A DNA stretch of 64,000 nt from Orobanche coerulescens (Eukaryota; Streptophyta; Magnoliopsida; Lamiales; Orobanchaceae), in assembly GCA_033398695.1 (NCBI GenBank), contig CM065801.1:2666001-2730000 (forward strand), written 5' to 3'. A program made the position numbers and the translations under genes. Under the pieces are notes generated by a model. That model searched no databases. It was given only the letters and a program-made list of their open reading frames with translations, and was not told the origin of the DNA. This document shows, piece by piece, positions 23,961 through 35,183 of this stretch. Each line of letters opens with the position of its first letter. Positions within the stretch are counted from its first letter, which is position 1.

Positions 23961-24600
23961 CAGTGTTTTAAATAGCGCAGCGTTGATGTGTAGCGTTTTT
24001 GTCTTAATAGCGCGTAGCGTATAGCGTAGATTTAGCGTTCCTACTATTTTATATAAAAAAATAAAATATATCTATATAATATATAATTCTTTATCATAAG
24101 TTAATATAAATCAAGTTAAAATTATAACTAGTAACACTTAAAATAAGAATATATGAAAATAAATGTATAAATATCATATTTACAATCCACCGTTTTTTTA
24201 ATGAACTCATCAACAAGTTTTCCTATCGGTTATTTATCATTGGTTATTTGTCATTATCTTTGACACTACATATATCTAATAATTATTAAAAAACTATATT
24301 TTGTAATAAATTTAATTGAACTTTATAGTTTATATAGATATAAAATTAATAAAATAATAACTAAAAAATATTTGTAATTAAAATAAAAAAATATAATTAA
24401 AATAAAAAAATATGATAAAAATCAAATTTTCTCAAATAGCCCACGCTATTTGCGCTATTTGGATAAAAGCGTGCCACATCATCAAAAATCCTATGTTATT
24501 TGTTCAAAACGCTATTTTGGATGCGCTACGTAGCGCTACAGTCAATTTTTGCGCTATAGCGCGCTATAGCCTACGCTACGAAACGCTATTTAAAACAGTG
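23961..24600. mobile_element. Non-autonomous hAT element with TAGCG word array
   Basis: 640 bp between perfect 8-bp direct repeats ATTTTAGT (23953-23960 and 24601-24608). Terminal inverted repeats are CAGTGTTTTAAATAGCG and CGCTATTTAAAACAGTG, 16 of 17 matching. Both subterminal regions carry clustered TAGCG/CGCTA words (for example TAGCGCGTAGCGTATAGCG near 24009, and GCGCTATAGCGCGCTATAGC near 24551). The centre is AT-rich without coding. The 8-bp duplication and CA..TG ends identify hAT; a transposase must be supplied in trans. Confidence 0.85.
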
Positions 24601-24783
24601 ATTTTAGTGTTTTAGATAACGTGATAATTATTAAACTGAATAATATGATGACAATTATATGATAGAAATTAAATAATATAATTGTGATTCGATTGATATA
24701 ATTATATAAAAATAATAAATATAAAAATTTTAAAGAGACAATAAATAAATAAACACAAAGTGCAGGGAAAAATAAAGGTAAAA

Positions 24784-25086
24784 TTATACTTCATCTACTC
24801 TCTTATTATTGCAACATGTTGATTATTATACTGTTTACATACTATTTTTTACCATCTTTTGTGATTTATGTATATAAAAATATATAGTTATGTGAGATCT
24901 TGTTAAAATATCAACATGACTATATAATTTATTTTTGTCATTTTATATATAGCCATGTAATGTATGCAAATGCAAATATATAGTCATGTGATTCATCTCA
25001 TAATATAATTTTAAAATATTAATTTATAGTTTTTAAAAATAAAAAATTAAAAATAATAATAATCAAAATTATATATTGATAAGCGT
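24784..25086. mobile_element. MITE relic split by the solo LTR
   Basis: TTATTATTGCAACATGTTGATTATTATACTG and the following 250 bases match the repeat at 32328-32583 with moderate divergence. The match runs to TTGATAAGCGT, where the solo LTR begins. After the LTR only the duplicated AGCGTGA remains recognisable (27192-27198). The LTR therefore inserted into an existing MITE. Confidence 0.55.
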
Positions 25087-25586
25087 TGTAATATCCGTGT
25101 CTTATATTTTCGGTAATTTCTATTTTTGGTGTATGTTCGTTTCGGACAACTCGCTTAGCACTGTTTTGGAATTCTGAATCTATTTTGTTCTTGGAGTTTT
25201 TCCGTCTGGACGAGTTTCGAGGATGTTTTTGCATAATTTTATCTTGAATTATATCTTGCCGCATGTACGTTCGATTCTCGTAAAACTTGTTCGTTTTCGT
25301 TGTTTCTTGTTGGTCGTGTTGAAACTTTCGGATTGTTAATCCGACGTTGTATCGCGATTTTCGGACGTTTGGGTCGTTTTGTAATTTCTTAGAAGTTTAG
25401 GGTGCTTTTATCCTCTTTGTCATATTTTGGATTCCCCGGATGTTGGTAGTGTATTTTCTTTCAAAACTCAGCTTCGTTGTTATGGATACCCCATGTTTAT
25501 ACTTTTGATTCTATCCTTGCGTTGCTTTTCGTTGTTGTATCGACTGTGCTGAGCTAAGTGTTTAGCAGCGCTGAACTGCTGCATGC

Positions 25587-25780
25587 ATAACGTACGTTAT
25601 GCATGCTCCTTTACGTACGTTATATAGGCATCATAACGTACGTTATACCCTATTGGTAACGTACGTTATGGTTTCGCAAAAAGAGTCCAGATTGTTCGTT
25701 ACGTACGTTAACCTGAGAGAGGTTACGTACGTAACCTTCATAACGTACGTTAACAATAGGCGTTAACGTACGTAACGCGC
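25587..25780. repeat. Array of eight ACGTACGT palindromes
   Basis: Eight copies of a 12-base palindrome within 195 bases, mostly TAACGTACGTTA. One copy extends to GGTTACGTACGTAACC, a perfect 16-base palindrome in which the inner flanks have switched from AA..TT to TT..AA. The spacers between copies are 8-20 bases and unrelated to each other. It lies 500-694 bases into the LTR. Confidence 0.9.
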
Positions 25781-26428
25781 CGTCAGGCCTTTTAATTCCT
25801 GACTTATCCTCAGTCGCGTTATTTCATTCCTTCTCATCCCTTTGTGCGAAACGTGAGTTCCTTGAGCGTTTTGGAGCATTTTGCCTAGGGCAATCCTTAG
25901 AGTTCTTTTGGAGATCGATTGTTGTGCTTCAAGCAAGGTTTATCATCATCATAATCATCATCCATCCGTCCGAATCGAGGTATATTTCCTTAGAACCCTA
26001 GTTTTTGGGGATTTCGGGATTTTTGGCATAATTCTTCCTTTTTAATCCGATTTAGCATCGACGACTTGTTAGATTACGATTGTGTAGTCGTAAATCCCTT
26101 GTTTTCATTATAGTTTAACGGATTTAACCTAGTAATTTCTCCATTGTTAGATTATAACCATCTTGGACTTCGTATTGACCGACAAATCGTTCCAAGGGGT
26201 AGAATTAGGATTAATTCTTACCTTTCCATATTATTGAGACTTGTGTATACCGTTATTGTGTTAGGAATGGATTTGGGAGGATTGTTCGGACCGAAACCTA
26301 TTCCTTCGTCGTTTCCTTCGTTTCGTTTCATTCAAGGCAAGTACATGTATTACATTTCGTTATGTATGTTGTGATTTTCGAAACAAATGATGAATTGTGA
26401 TTTTTGGGTGCGTGAGTTGTGTTCCTTC

Positions 26429-26640
26429 CACCCGGAGTGTCCGACGAGATGTCTGGGGGTCGATACTAAGGGGTACGGTCGCGGAAGGGAACTTGGGTGC
26501 GTGTGTGATTGAACTTCCACCCGGAGTGTCCGACGGGATGTCTGGGGTCGATACTAAGGGGTACGGCCGCAGAAGTGGTATCCCACCCGGAGTGTTCGAC
26601 GGGATGTCTGGGGGTCGATACTAAGGGGTACGACCACGGG
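26429..26640 (+). repeat. Three copies of a 56-bp repeat in the solo LTR
   Basis: CACCCGGAGTGTCCGACG-type units start near 26429, 26519 and 26582 and end ...AAGGGGTACG(G/A). They are over 90% alike by eye and the spacing is irregular (about 90 and 63 bases). Confidence 0.8.
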
Positions 26641-27196
26641 ATACCAGTCGTGATTTTGTGATATCGTGATGATTGGAACTGATTTGATTGCCAATGTAGT
26701 ATTCCGGAATATTTATGGCAAATGACTTCTGATTGAGATGATTGTGCTAAAAACCGTATTTTGTATATAATGTTGTGTAATTGTGCACTTGCACTAGCTA
26801 TTCGAATGCTAACCCCTTAAATGGGGGAAATGCGTCTTATGCATTTAGTGCAGGGAGAGCGAGGAGCACGGGACACGCACGTAAAGGATGGGCTGGCTTG
26901 ATGATGTGGCTCGAGTCTGTAATTTTATGTTTTGTCATTGCACTTGTCGAGTACTGGAATTAGACTGTCTACTTTTAAACTTGGTTTAAGTCCCCTGCGT
27001 GGGCAATGAATTGGTATTTATCTTATGTTCATGTACTCCGTTAAAATTGTTTTGGCCGAGGCCACGGCCTTACTTACTTTTGAGTGCATCGTTTGGAATT
27101 ACATTGTGGTTTATGTGTCATGTGTTAGCTTGGTAGACCTTACAAGGGTTCTACGGCGTGTAATGTCCCATTTGTGAATTGGGGTGTTACAAGCGT

Positions 27197-28643
27197 GACC
27201 GTAGAAATTAGTGCCAATTAGTACAGGTAGTATCAAAGAAATAGTATAAGAGTTTCACTTCATCATATTGTAGAAGTCGGCATTAGCTAAATATACCAAA
27301 AAAAATTACTAATCTACTAATAAAAAATAATAAATGTCAAATCATGTCTTTTTACCCTCTCTCCCCTTGCTGCCCCCCTGTCGCTGCCAGCATTTTGCTG
27401 GCAGCCTTTTTTTTTTTTTTTTAGTTTTTTACTTTTTTTTTGTTTTAATTTAATTTACTTACATATTAAATATACTAAATTTATATAAAATAAAGAAATA
27501 CAATATTTAAATAGGCATATTATATACGATGATTCAACTCAAGAAAAATTTAATAAATTTATGTAAAATAATATAAGTATATTATATTAAAATAGTTAAA
27601 TACAATATGATGATACTAAAAAAAATGTGTAAAAATATATCATTTAAATAGATAAATATTATAAATCATGTTTATTAAAAATATTACGTAAGATAATACA
27701 AATAAGTAGAGAAGTACAATTATAATAATACAAGAAAAAAATTAATTTTGAGCCATTAAGTTCCGCCACGATTGAATTCTTTCACGATATGGAGTGCAAA
27801 AGTTCATTATATAAATTATATATTAAAATTATATTTAAATTAAATATCTCGAAAAGTATAATAACGACCGGAACAAAAATTTAAAATTTTAATTTTTATG
27901 TGTCAAAATCAGTTTTCAAATATAGTCGTGAAATCGTCGGATGTTTGAACCGTGAAATCAGCCACATGTAGAATAACTTACTTGATCATAGTTAAGAACG
28001 TTAGATGCCCGCGTTTTCTAATCATTAATAATAAATAAATAAATAAAATTAAATAATACTTATATATTAATTTTCTAATCATTAATATCCAATTACACAT
28101 TGTTACAATTTTGCCGACTTATAAATGGGAAGGCCCATGCCGGGTCATATGTGTAATGAAACCATTGCAGATGGTTATGAGGTAATGGAAAATTTTCTTG
28201 TAATTCTACTTGGATGTAGTGGTTACCGATCAATAACATCGCACCTGTATTATGTTTTAGCGTGTTTGAAAAGAAAATAATTTTAAAAGTACTTACTATT
28301 TATAAAAATAAATATAGGTTGATTCTATCAATTTTTAGCCATATACTTAGAGTATGAGTTGATAGAAATATTTTCCGGTCATCTTCCGACGCGTGATACG
28401 TAGAGACAGCGTAAGTTCGGTGTTCGGGAATTTTCAAAAGCTCCTTCGATTGGATTCATGTTCGTGCTCGGAATCAAGAACATATTATCAAAGGTCTACG
28501 AGGATATAACTTCTTAATTTTATCTTTGTTAATTTATATTCATTTATACGATGCTTGATCGATCCGTTTAAGTGTTTTTTTATCCGATTAGACCAGTTTA
28601 TTTTCCGCTGCGTAACTCCGATTTTAATCACTGGATCTCAACA
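27197..28643. other. AT-rich intergenic sequence
   Basis: No gene. A perfect short hairpin GCTGCCAGCATTTTGCTGGCAGC lies at about 27384-27406 beside a T-run. Confidence 0.4.
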
Positions 28644-28657
28644 GTGGTATAAGAGAC
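28644..28657 (+). other. Possible primer-binding site of a decayed Copia element
   Basis: CTCAACA is followed by GTGGTATAAGAGACC, which resembles an LTR end followed by a tRNA-Met primer-binding site (TGGTATCAGAGCC) with changes. Upstream LTR and downstream gag are not recognisable. Confidence 0.3.
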
Positions 28658-29485
28658 CCAAGGAAATGAGAGGTTTGCAGTTGAAAGACGAGTTGACGGG
28701 CAGCAAAAATAATTTTGTACCTTTTTTTTCAGACATACCCAAAAAAGCTGCTTCTTTTTTATTGATTTTTTTAAAAATTAATTAATTTCTTTAAGTTTTA
28801 TTTTTTACTTCATAATTTATTTTGTATATACTTTTAGACAATTTTAGATATATGATTGTGCTTAGTTTATTTTTATCTACGTTTTGATATAAATTTCGCC
28901 GCAATTGGAGATCGAAAATCTATCAACTACCCCACCACTCACATAATCAATAATTCACAACAACCACAACTGTTACAATGATTGTGATTATAGCATTTTT
29001 CACTTTATTTTATTTTATTTTATACAAACTCACCATCTCTTTAAAATTGTAATCAACTTTATTATAATCCATACAAATCTATATTTTTATAATTATAATA
29101 ACTAAAAATAGTAAAAGATTAAAAAAAGTATATAATATATATCAAAATAATATTATAATAATTATATATTTACGACTCATTTTACTTTTCAATTTATTTC
29201 TTTAATCTTATCAAACACAAAATTCACTTGCTTAATAAAAGATTAAAAAAAGGATATAATATATATAAAATAAAAACATAATGATTATACCCATAATTAT
29301 TAACTATATAAACAATATAATTAGGTAATGATTAAGTCTTGGAAAAAAAATTAAAAAAACTAGTTTGACTTTTTGGTATGTTTAGCAACCCCCAGTGCCA
29401 AATAGTAAGTACCATGTGGCAAATTATTTTTGGTTAAATTTTACTAATAATCTATATATATTATATTAACTTTAATACGAATAAA
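28658..29485. other. AT-rich sequence
   Basis: No gene or clear repeat beyond A/T runs. The 5' truncation point of the Copia fragment lies at or before 29485. Confidence 0.4.
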
Positions 29486-30012
29486 TTGGGTACTTCCAAA
29501 TTGAGGATTACATTTGGAAATGGAAAAGCAATGCTTGTTGGTTATTTCGATTCGGATATGGCAGGTAACGAAGATAACCGAAATTCCATATCCGGTTATT
29601 TGATGACATTTGGATGGGGAGCCGTGTCATGGCAATCGAGATTGCAAAAATGTGTTGCCTTGTCAACAACGGAGGCTGAGTATATTGCGGTGGTGGAAGC
29701 GAGTAAAGAGCTCTTATGGTTGAAAATATTTTTACGAGAGCTCGGCTTCCGACAACGACGTTACGTGGTTCTTTGTGATAGTCAGAGTGCGATTCATTTG
29801 GCGAAGAATGCGACTTTTCACAAGAGAACAAAAATATATCGATATGAGATATCATTGGATTCGAGATGCATTGGAGGATGGTTTGTTTGAACTTGATAAA
29901 GTTCACACCGATGATAATGGTTCTGATATGTTAACTAAGGTGTTGAGTAGAGAGAAGGTTAAAGTATGTTGTTCGATCGCCGGGGTGGCGAACTCTTCCT
30001 ATATTCCGAAAA
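29486..30012 (+). pseudogene. Copia RNase H / 3' end of pol (frameshifted)
   Basis: The translation shows the Copia RNase H signature: YFDSDMAGNEDNRNSISGYL, WQSRLQKCVALSTTEAEYIA and LCDSQSAIHLAKN, with the catalytic Asp, Glu and Asp visible. Near 29830-29845 a one-base change shifts the frame. The rest of the family tail (RYHWIRDALEDGLFELDKVH, SDMLTKVLSREKV) continues in the next frame and ends near 30045. Gag, protease, integrase and reverse transcriptase are absent, so this is a 5'-truncated pol directly upstream of its 3' LTR. Confidence 0.88.
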
Positions 30013-30022
30013 GGGGGAGATT

Positions 30023-30960
30023 TGTAGGAGTTATTTCTAAAATATAGGTCTTCTCGGAGCCGATTGGACTCCGGGCCGCGGCACAAGCCCTCCGAGCCGC
30101 GGCACACATTCTTCTCTCAACTCCCCTCCACCAATGTACTCCGAGCCGCGGCACAAGCTTTTCGGGCCGCAGCCCCCACTGAAACCCTCCACAATTGCCG
30201 ACCCTGCTGTACTCCGGGCCGCGACGCCTGCCATCCGGGCCGCGGCCCCCTCGGAGCCTCAACTCGGTCATTTGTTGAGTGTGTCGCGGCACACCCTGCT
30301 CGGGCCGCAGCACTCGAAGTCAAACCCAGCACTTGGGTTTCCTTTTATGCAGTTTTTATGCGTTTTTATTCATTCCTACACATACACCTTTGAGAGAAGA
30401 CACGAGAGGGAGAAATACAAGAGAGAAAAGAAAGAGAGAAATACTTGTTCGATTTCCTGGAGTTGTACCGATCGGATCATCGTGATATTTTGACAAGAGC
30501 TTGATAGTGATTGGGCAAATCTTTTCACCGGAATTGATCGAGGTTATGAGTCCGGGAGCTCGGGTATTTTGTTAGCTTTTTTGTGTAAGCTATTTACGAT
30601 ATTTTTCTTTCTCGATCTTGTTGTTGTGTATTCCAAACACTTGAAGATTGTTTATTACCAAGTATTTGAAGATTATTGTTGTATACCTCTAGTTTGTACT
30701 AGGGACGAATAGTGTATTGTGAATTGGTGATAGTGGATTTAAGCGGCTTCGGTCCCGTGGTTTTTACTCTCATCTTGAGGGGTTTTCCACGCTAAAAATT
30801 GTGTCTTGTTGTTTATCGTTTTTGATAGCATTTGTATTATTTGTTGTAAGTGATTTACTCTACTCGTCGGTAACCTCAAAGTTGTAATTGAAGATTGGAA
30901 AAGTTGTCAAACGAGTTTCCGCGTTTTCATTGCGATGTTATTGTCGGTTTTTCCCTAACA
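30023..30960 (+). repeat. 3' LTR of the Copia element, with CCGCGGCAC array
   Basis: A purine tract (AAAAGGGGGAGAT, 30010-30021) precedes TGTAGGAGTT. The LTR ends in CCCTAACA at 30960, giving 938 bp. Between about 30072 and 30312 it has eight copies of a CCGCGGC-type word, five of them followed by AC or CC. A GAGA-rich stretch (30395-30440) follows. This array lies 50-290 bases from the LTR start. Confidence 0.8.
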
Positions 30961-32327
30961 TATTCAACTTCTTGGACCTTGGTGCTCTAATTCTCATCCA
31001 CTAAATATGAAAACACCTCTAAACAATCCACCCTTTGCTACTAGGTACTTAACTATCCACTATTAACACTCGGCTTCTCTAATCGATTCAACCGATTAGG
31101 CCCATACTTACGAGCTTTTAGCACTCATTTCGTCCCTTAGAAACTTTTTATAAAAAGTTTACGTTTATAACTTCTACTTAATCAGATCAAACATTAACAA
31201 TCACACACTTAATTTCTGTCGCACACTTACTATTAATATATTTAATATTTCAATCTTAACCACACATTCACCACCAGTACTTGTCGATTTATCGAACTTA
31301 TTGCACCTAGTTATCTATTTGAATACTGATAAAAAAAAATACTGATAAAGTTTGTGATGGGGCAGGAGGAATAATACATATTTGGCCTTCCTTTGAAGTT
31401 AAATATTCGGGGTTCTATAGTTTACTTCATTATATTTTCTCAGTTATTTGTAAAGAGAATGAGATAGCTGGGTTCTTCACTTACACACTAATCAACAAAA
31501 CAATGATCCTCCGCTCCCAACAATGTAGCTTTGTGGGGAATAAAATCACGGGTGAGGGTCCCCGCCGTGCACAACACCTGCTGTGCACCGTTGTGCGTCG
31601 GATGAAACATGCACATACACACGTACGGGTGTGTGTGATCTGACGGTTGGGATACAGCTGCAGAGGATCCCAACCCTAAAATCACATATTGGTCATTTTT
31701 CTTTGTCCCCACTTGAAAAACATGAGACGAAAAAAACTAATGTGCTCTTATCATAAATTTGTGGGAATATAATTATGGGTATAAATGAGTCGAGTTAATG
31801 GGCGGTAGCAGAACATTTACTGAGGCCAGAGCTATAAAGATTACGTAGGTCGGACAACTATATATATAGTTTCCCCTATTTTATAGGGAAATTTTCGTCC
31901 ACCGGCGGGGTTCGTGGACCCCCTCCCTCCGCCCCTTAGTCGAGTTGACTCGAGTTCAGGAACAAGTCTTATATTTTTAAGTCGACTTCGAATTGAGTTT
32001 AATGAAAACAAATCAGAATGACTCACGCGCAGAGCAGGCTCTAGTGACGACCGGGCTATAACATATCTAGGGCGTCTCTTATCCGGAGGCATCAATTTTT
32101 TTGTAGTTTTTCAAAATTTAAATATAGCTTAAGATAAAGTATATAAATAGAGGGAAGTAAATAAAAGGAGAGTACGCAACATTTAAAATATAGATTAAGA
32201 TAATATATAAATAGTGTTGTACATTTTTTTAAGAGATGGATAATATATTTTGACAGTGTGAATGAATATAAAATATAATGAAAATGATTATATTTGGTAG
32301 TCAGAAATTTATGAGTTAATAAATTTT
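30961..32327. other. Intergenic, with minor inverted words
   Basis: No gene. Around 31574-31665 short inverted words (CACACGTACGGGTGTG; GTGCACAACACC/GCTGTGCACC) occur, too weak for a named element. Confidence 0.35.
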
Positions 32328-32583
32328 TCCTCTGTTATTTTATTATTGCAACGTGTTGACTATTACACTGTTCACATACTCTCTTTTGACCATCTTTTGT
32401 GATTTATACATATGAAAAAATATAGTCATGTGAGATCTTATTAGATTCATCTCGAAATATACTTTCAAAATATCAAAGTCTTATAATTTTTAAAAATAAA
32501 GAATTGAAGATATTAATATTTAAAGTTGTGCATTGACAAGCGTGAAAGTCTAGATGTTGCAATTATAAAAAAACGGAAGTGAT
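32328..32583. mobile_element. Stowaway-like MITE
   Basis: About 256 bp. The left end CCTCTGTTATTTTATTATTGCAACGTG and right end TTGCAATTATAAAAAAACGGAAGTG are inverted copies with mismatches. A second copy lies at 24784-25086, split by the solo LTR. Non-coding. Confidence 0.55.
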
Positions 32584-33282
32584 AGTAAATTTCGTAAGTT
32601 ATGATTTTGTTCTTTCTATTGGTTATGTGTAGATGAGATAAATAAAAAATAAATAAAAACGAGTTTGAGAATTTTTTTAATATTTAATTGTACTTTATCA
32701 CAATTTATTTTTAATTACTTTCGATATTCCCACAAAAATATATTTGTCTAGGTCTCCGAACTCACGACTTTCGATAAGCTTAATCGAGTTTAAAAATCAA
32801 TAGATATAGATTAAAAGTTATAAGTATTTATTTACAAATTAATTAGTACGCAATATCGATTTAAAAGTTACGATATCACTAATAAAATCATAATTTTAAT
32901 CAATAACATCTATTGGATTTTACTCTTAAATAATATAAGTAAAAGTGTAAAACGAAACATACAAATGTCATACATAATTTAAAATTGTTTTATACAAACT
33001 GATGAGAAGGTATGGGTTTGTATTCATATCTTTATAAGATCATACTCACTCCTTCCACGAAATGTGTCGCCGATAAAGAATAACATGAGTTTAACTAAGT
33101 AGAAAAAAGATGTATTTTTAGTAAAAAAATAGAGAAGAGATGTAATTTTAGAAAGCACAATATTTTAAATAAAATATTTCTATTTATAAAAAAATTATAT
33201 TTTATATCAAAAAAATATATAAAAAACCACCGTTTTATGGACCGGGGACATATGAGTGGTTCCGTCCATGGAGAGATCTCAT
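32584..33282. other. AT-rich intergenic sequence
   Basis: No gene seen. Confidence 0.4.
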
Positions 33283-33410
33283 GTAGTGCATTCCCTGCCA
33301 GATGCACTACACGTTGCGTGTATGGATGGTACAGATTGATGCACTAGATGAAGTATCGATCTGCACCGTCCATACACGCCACGTGTAATGCATCCAACAG
33401 GATATCCAAT
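33283..33410. mobile_element. Foldback element
   Basis: GATGCACTACACGTTGCGTGTATGG...GATTGATG (33301-33341) pairs with its inverted copy ending at about 33393 across a loop of about 10 bases, with four or five mismatches over 41 bases. Weaker pairing continues outward. Non-coding MITE-like hairpin. Confidence 0.5.
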
Positions 33411-33984
33411 ACGTGGAAATATACCACACATGAGTCTACGAACGAGAGCATATTCATGCTTGCTGAGCACCCCGAAAGATGTGCAAATCACGTGCTCCCG
33501 GTAAGATGCATCTGGAAGTATGAGTAAAACCGTAAGGAATCAAATGAACACACGTCAGCTATACAAAAAATAAAACAGAGGATAAAGAAAAAAGAAAATA
33601 TATTATTTTATCCGGCGCTTTGGAAGTCGCATTCGTTTTATTTTTTTCTTTAGCAAAATGCCAATACCTTAATTATAATTATTTATCATTATATTATTAT
33701 TATAATAAAATTATATTATTATACCAAAATTTATTTATAATAATAATATGTCATTATAATTAATATTTTTTTATAAATTTTATGGTCAAATAAAAAAAGT
33801 TTGACAAAAAAATCAAACAAAAAATTTATAGTGAGAAGAAAATAAAAAATATTACTCTCAAATTATAAATCACAATATATAAAAATAAATATTACTCTCG
33901 TATCTCGAAGTTTGACACATTAGTTGAGATTATTTTTAACCATATATCTATATCTCTAATATAAAAGACAGTCATATTTTTAAC
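33411..33984. other. AT-rich intergenic sequence
   Basis: No gene. ATCTCTAATATAAAAGACAG at about 33952-33971 resembles a Helitron 5' end but no matching 3' end was found. Confidence 0.35.
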
Positions 33985-34104
33985 TGGATTACTAAACACC
34001 GCCCAAAATTACTAGCCACCGTCCTAGAATATTACCTTTTTGCCCTTAATTCATATTAATTAGATTTTGGATCCTAATTTAACAATACTTTTCTCTCTAA
34101 ACAA

Positions 34105-34206
34105 CCCACCCGACGCAGCCGAACCGCCGCCACACTACCGCCGCACAGCCGCCGTCCGCCGCCATATTACCGCCGCGTAGCCGTCGTCTGCCGCCGCACC
34201 GCTGCC
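34105..34206. repeat. GCC/CCG-rich simple sequence
   Basis: CCGCCGCAC-type imperfect repeats lead up to the ATG of the small plus-strand frame. GC-rich in an otherwise AT-rich region. Confidence 0.6.
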
Positions 34207-34880
34207 ATGACCGGAAAAGGAAAAGCGTCGGTAATTTTATTTTTTTGTTTTACTGTTTCATTGGCCGCGGCCGCCGTGCCGGAGTGCACGGCAGAGGCCG
34301 CGGCCGTTATTTTGTTACAGGCGTCCGACGATGACGCCTGGCCATGGCACGGGCGTCCGCCGATTGCGCCTGTCCATGGCGCAGCGCCCACGGGCGACGC
34401 TCATCTGTGTACTGACGTCCCACGGCGGACGCCCATACCATGGTTCACGCGTCAGACGGACGCTAGCTGGAGAAGCGTCTGTCTCGACGCTTGGACCATG
34501 GAAGTAGCATCCGCACAGACGCTGTGCCATGGTTCAAGCGTCCGTTTGACGCCTTGATCATATTTTGGAAAAATAAAATTTTCAATTAATAATTAATAAT
34601 GTGTATTCTTTGTATGATTATTACTTATTAGTTGTATTGTTTGCTAAATGCAGATGAGAGGAGGAGCGGGCAAATCTATGCCGCTAGTCACATAGTTGAT
34701 GGGTTCTCGAGCGCGTCACACCAGAGCTCGTGGTGTTGATGCTTCCATTGTAGACAGCGGGAGGCAGAGCGTAGGGGATTCGAGAACGTACCTTATACTG
34801 ATTTTGGTACTGAGGATTCGAGCGAGTATCTTGTCGATATGGTGATAGTTACCAATCTCCACTCGGTGGTGTCCATCTGC
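34207..34880 (+). CDS. Possible small MULE gene, probably decayed
   Basis: ATG at 34207 opens MTGKGKAS, followed by a GT donor (TCG|GTAATT) at 34231. An acceptor (AAATGCAG) ends at 34652, after which MRGGAGKSMPLVT and a stop follow in phase. A second stretch in another frame encodes YTDFGTEDSSEYLVDMVI. This could be a small basic/acidic protein gene now broken by shifts, or chance. The intron would contain the left CCATGG array. There is no homology I recognise. It is listed because the arrangement (short first exon, then an intron full of the array) mirrors the transposase gene at the other end. Confidence 0.25.
34270..34556. repeat. CCATGG / GACGC-GCGTC array (left)
   Basis: Five CCATGG palindromes alternate with GACGC/GCGTC words on both strands within 290 bases, for example GACGCCTGGCCATGGCAC and CATACCATGGTTCACGCGTC. 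It lies in the proposed intron of the small plus-strand gene. Confidence 0.85.
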
Positions 34881-35183
34881 AAACACATATTCAATATATT
34901 ACATATTATCGAACTTAAAAAGACACAACTCATTGTAAAACTTCAAAAAATAATACATCTACAAAAAGAAATATAAAAATTTAAAAGTCAATTTACATAC
35001 TGAATTTTTTTTTTATTCCTAACGTTTTTTATTTAACTTGTAACATATAAATATAAAAAATTAGTCAAGAAGACTATTTTTATTTTTGTTTCTAATAAAA
35101 ATTATCTTTTTATTTAACATGTAATACATAAGTATCCTAGTCCAATATAAAAAAGACACGGTATTAATAAATTTGTTCATACC
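34881..35183. other. AT-rich 3' flank between the two MULE genes
   Basis: Contains the presumed 3' ends of both genes. No other feature. Confidence 0.4.

Larger units (their letters stand above)
25087..27191 (+). mobile_element. Solo LTR of a Ty3/Gypsy (Tekay-like) element
   Basis: A 2105-bp LTR starting TGTAATATCC and ending GGGGTGTTACA, with perfect 5-bp target-site duplications AGCGT (25082-25086, 27192-27196). No internal region is present. Such solo LTRs arise by recombination between the two LTRs of an inserted element. The termini resemble those at 55244 and 57678, but the body is a different family. It carries two internal repeat zones: the palindrome array at 25587-25780 and a tandem repeat at 26429-26640. 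Confidence 0.88.

Noticed and set aside
30037..30393. Several frames of 65-119 codons in the Copia LTR
   Set aside because: They arise from the CCGCGG-rich array and are present in most frames on both strands.
31488..31712. Possible MITE around CACACGTACGGGTGTG
   Set aside because: Short inverted words only; no terminal repeats or target duplication.
33940..33984. Helitron 5' end
   Set aside because: Resembles the AT-rich TCT..ATATAAAAG start of plant Helitrons, but no hairpin plus CTRR end was found downstream.
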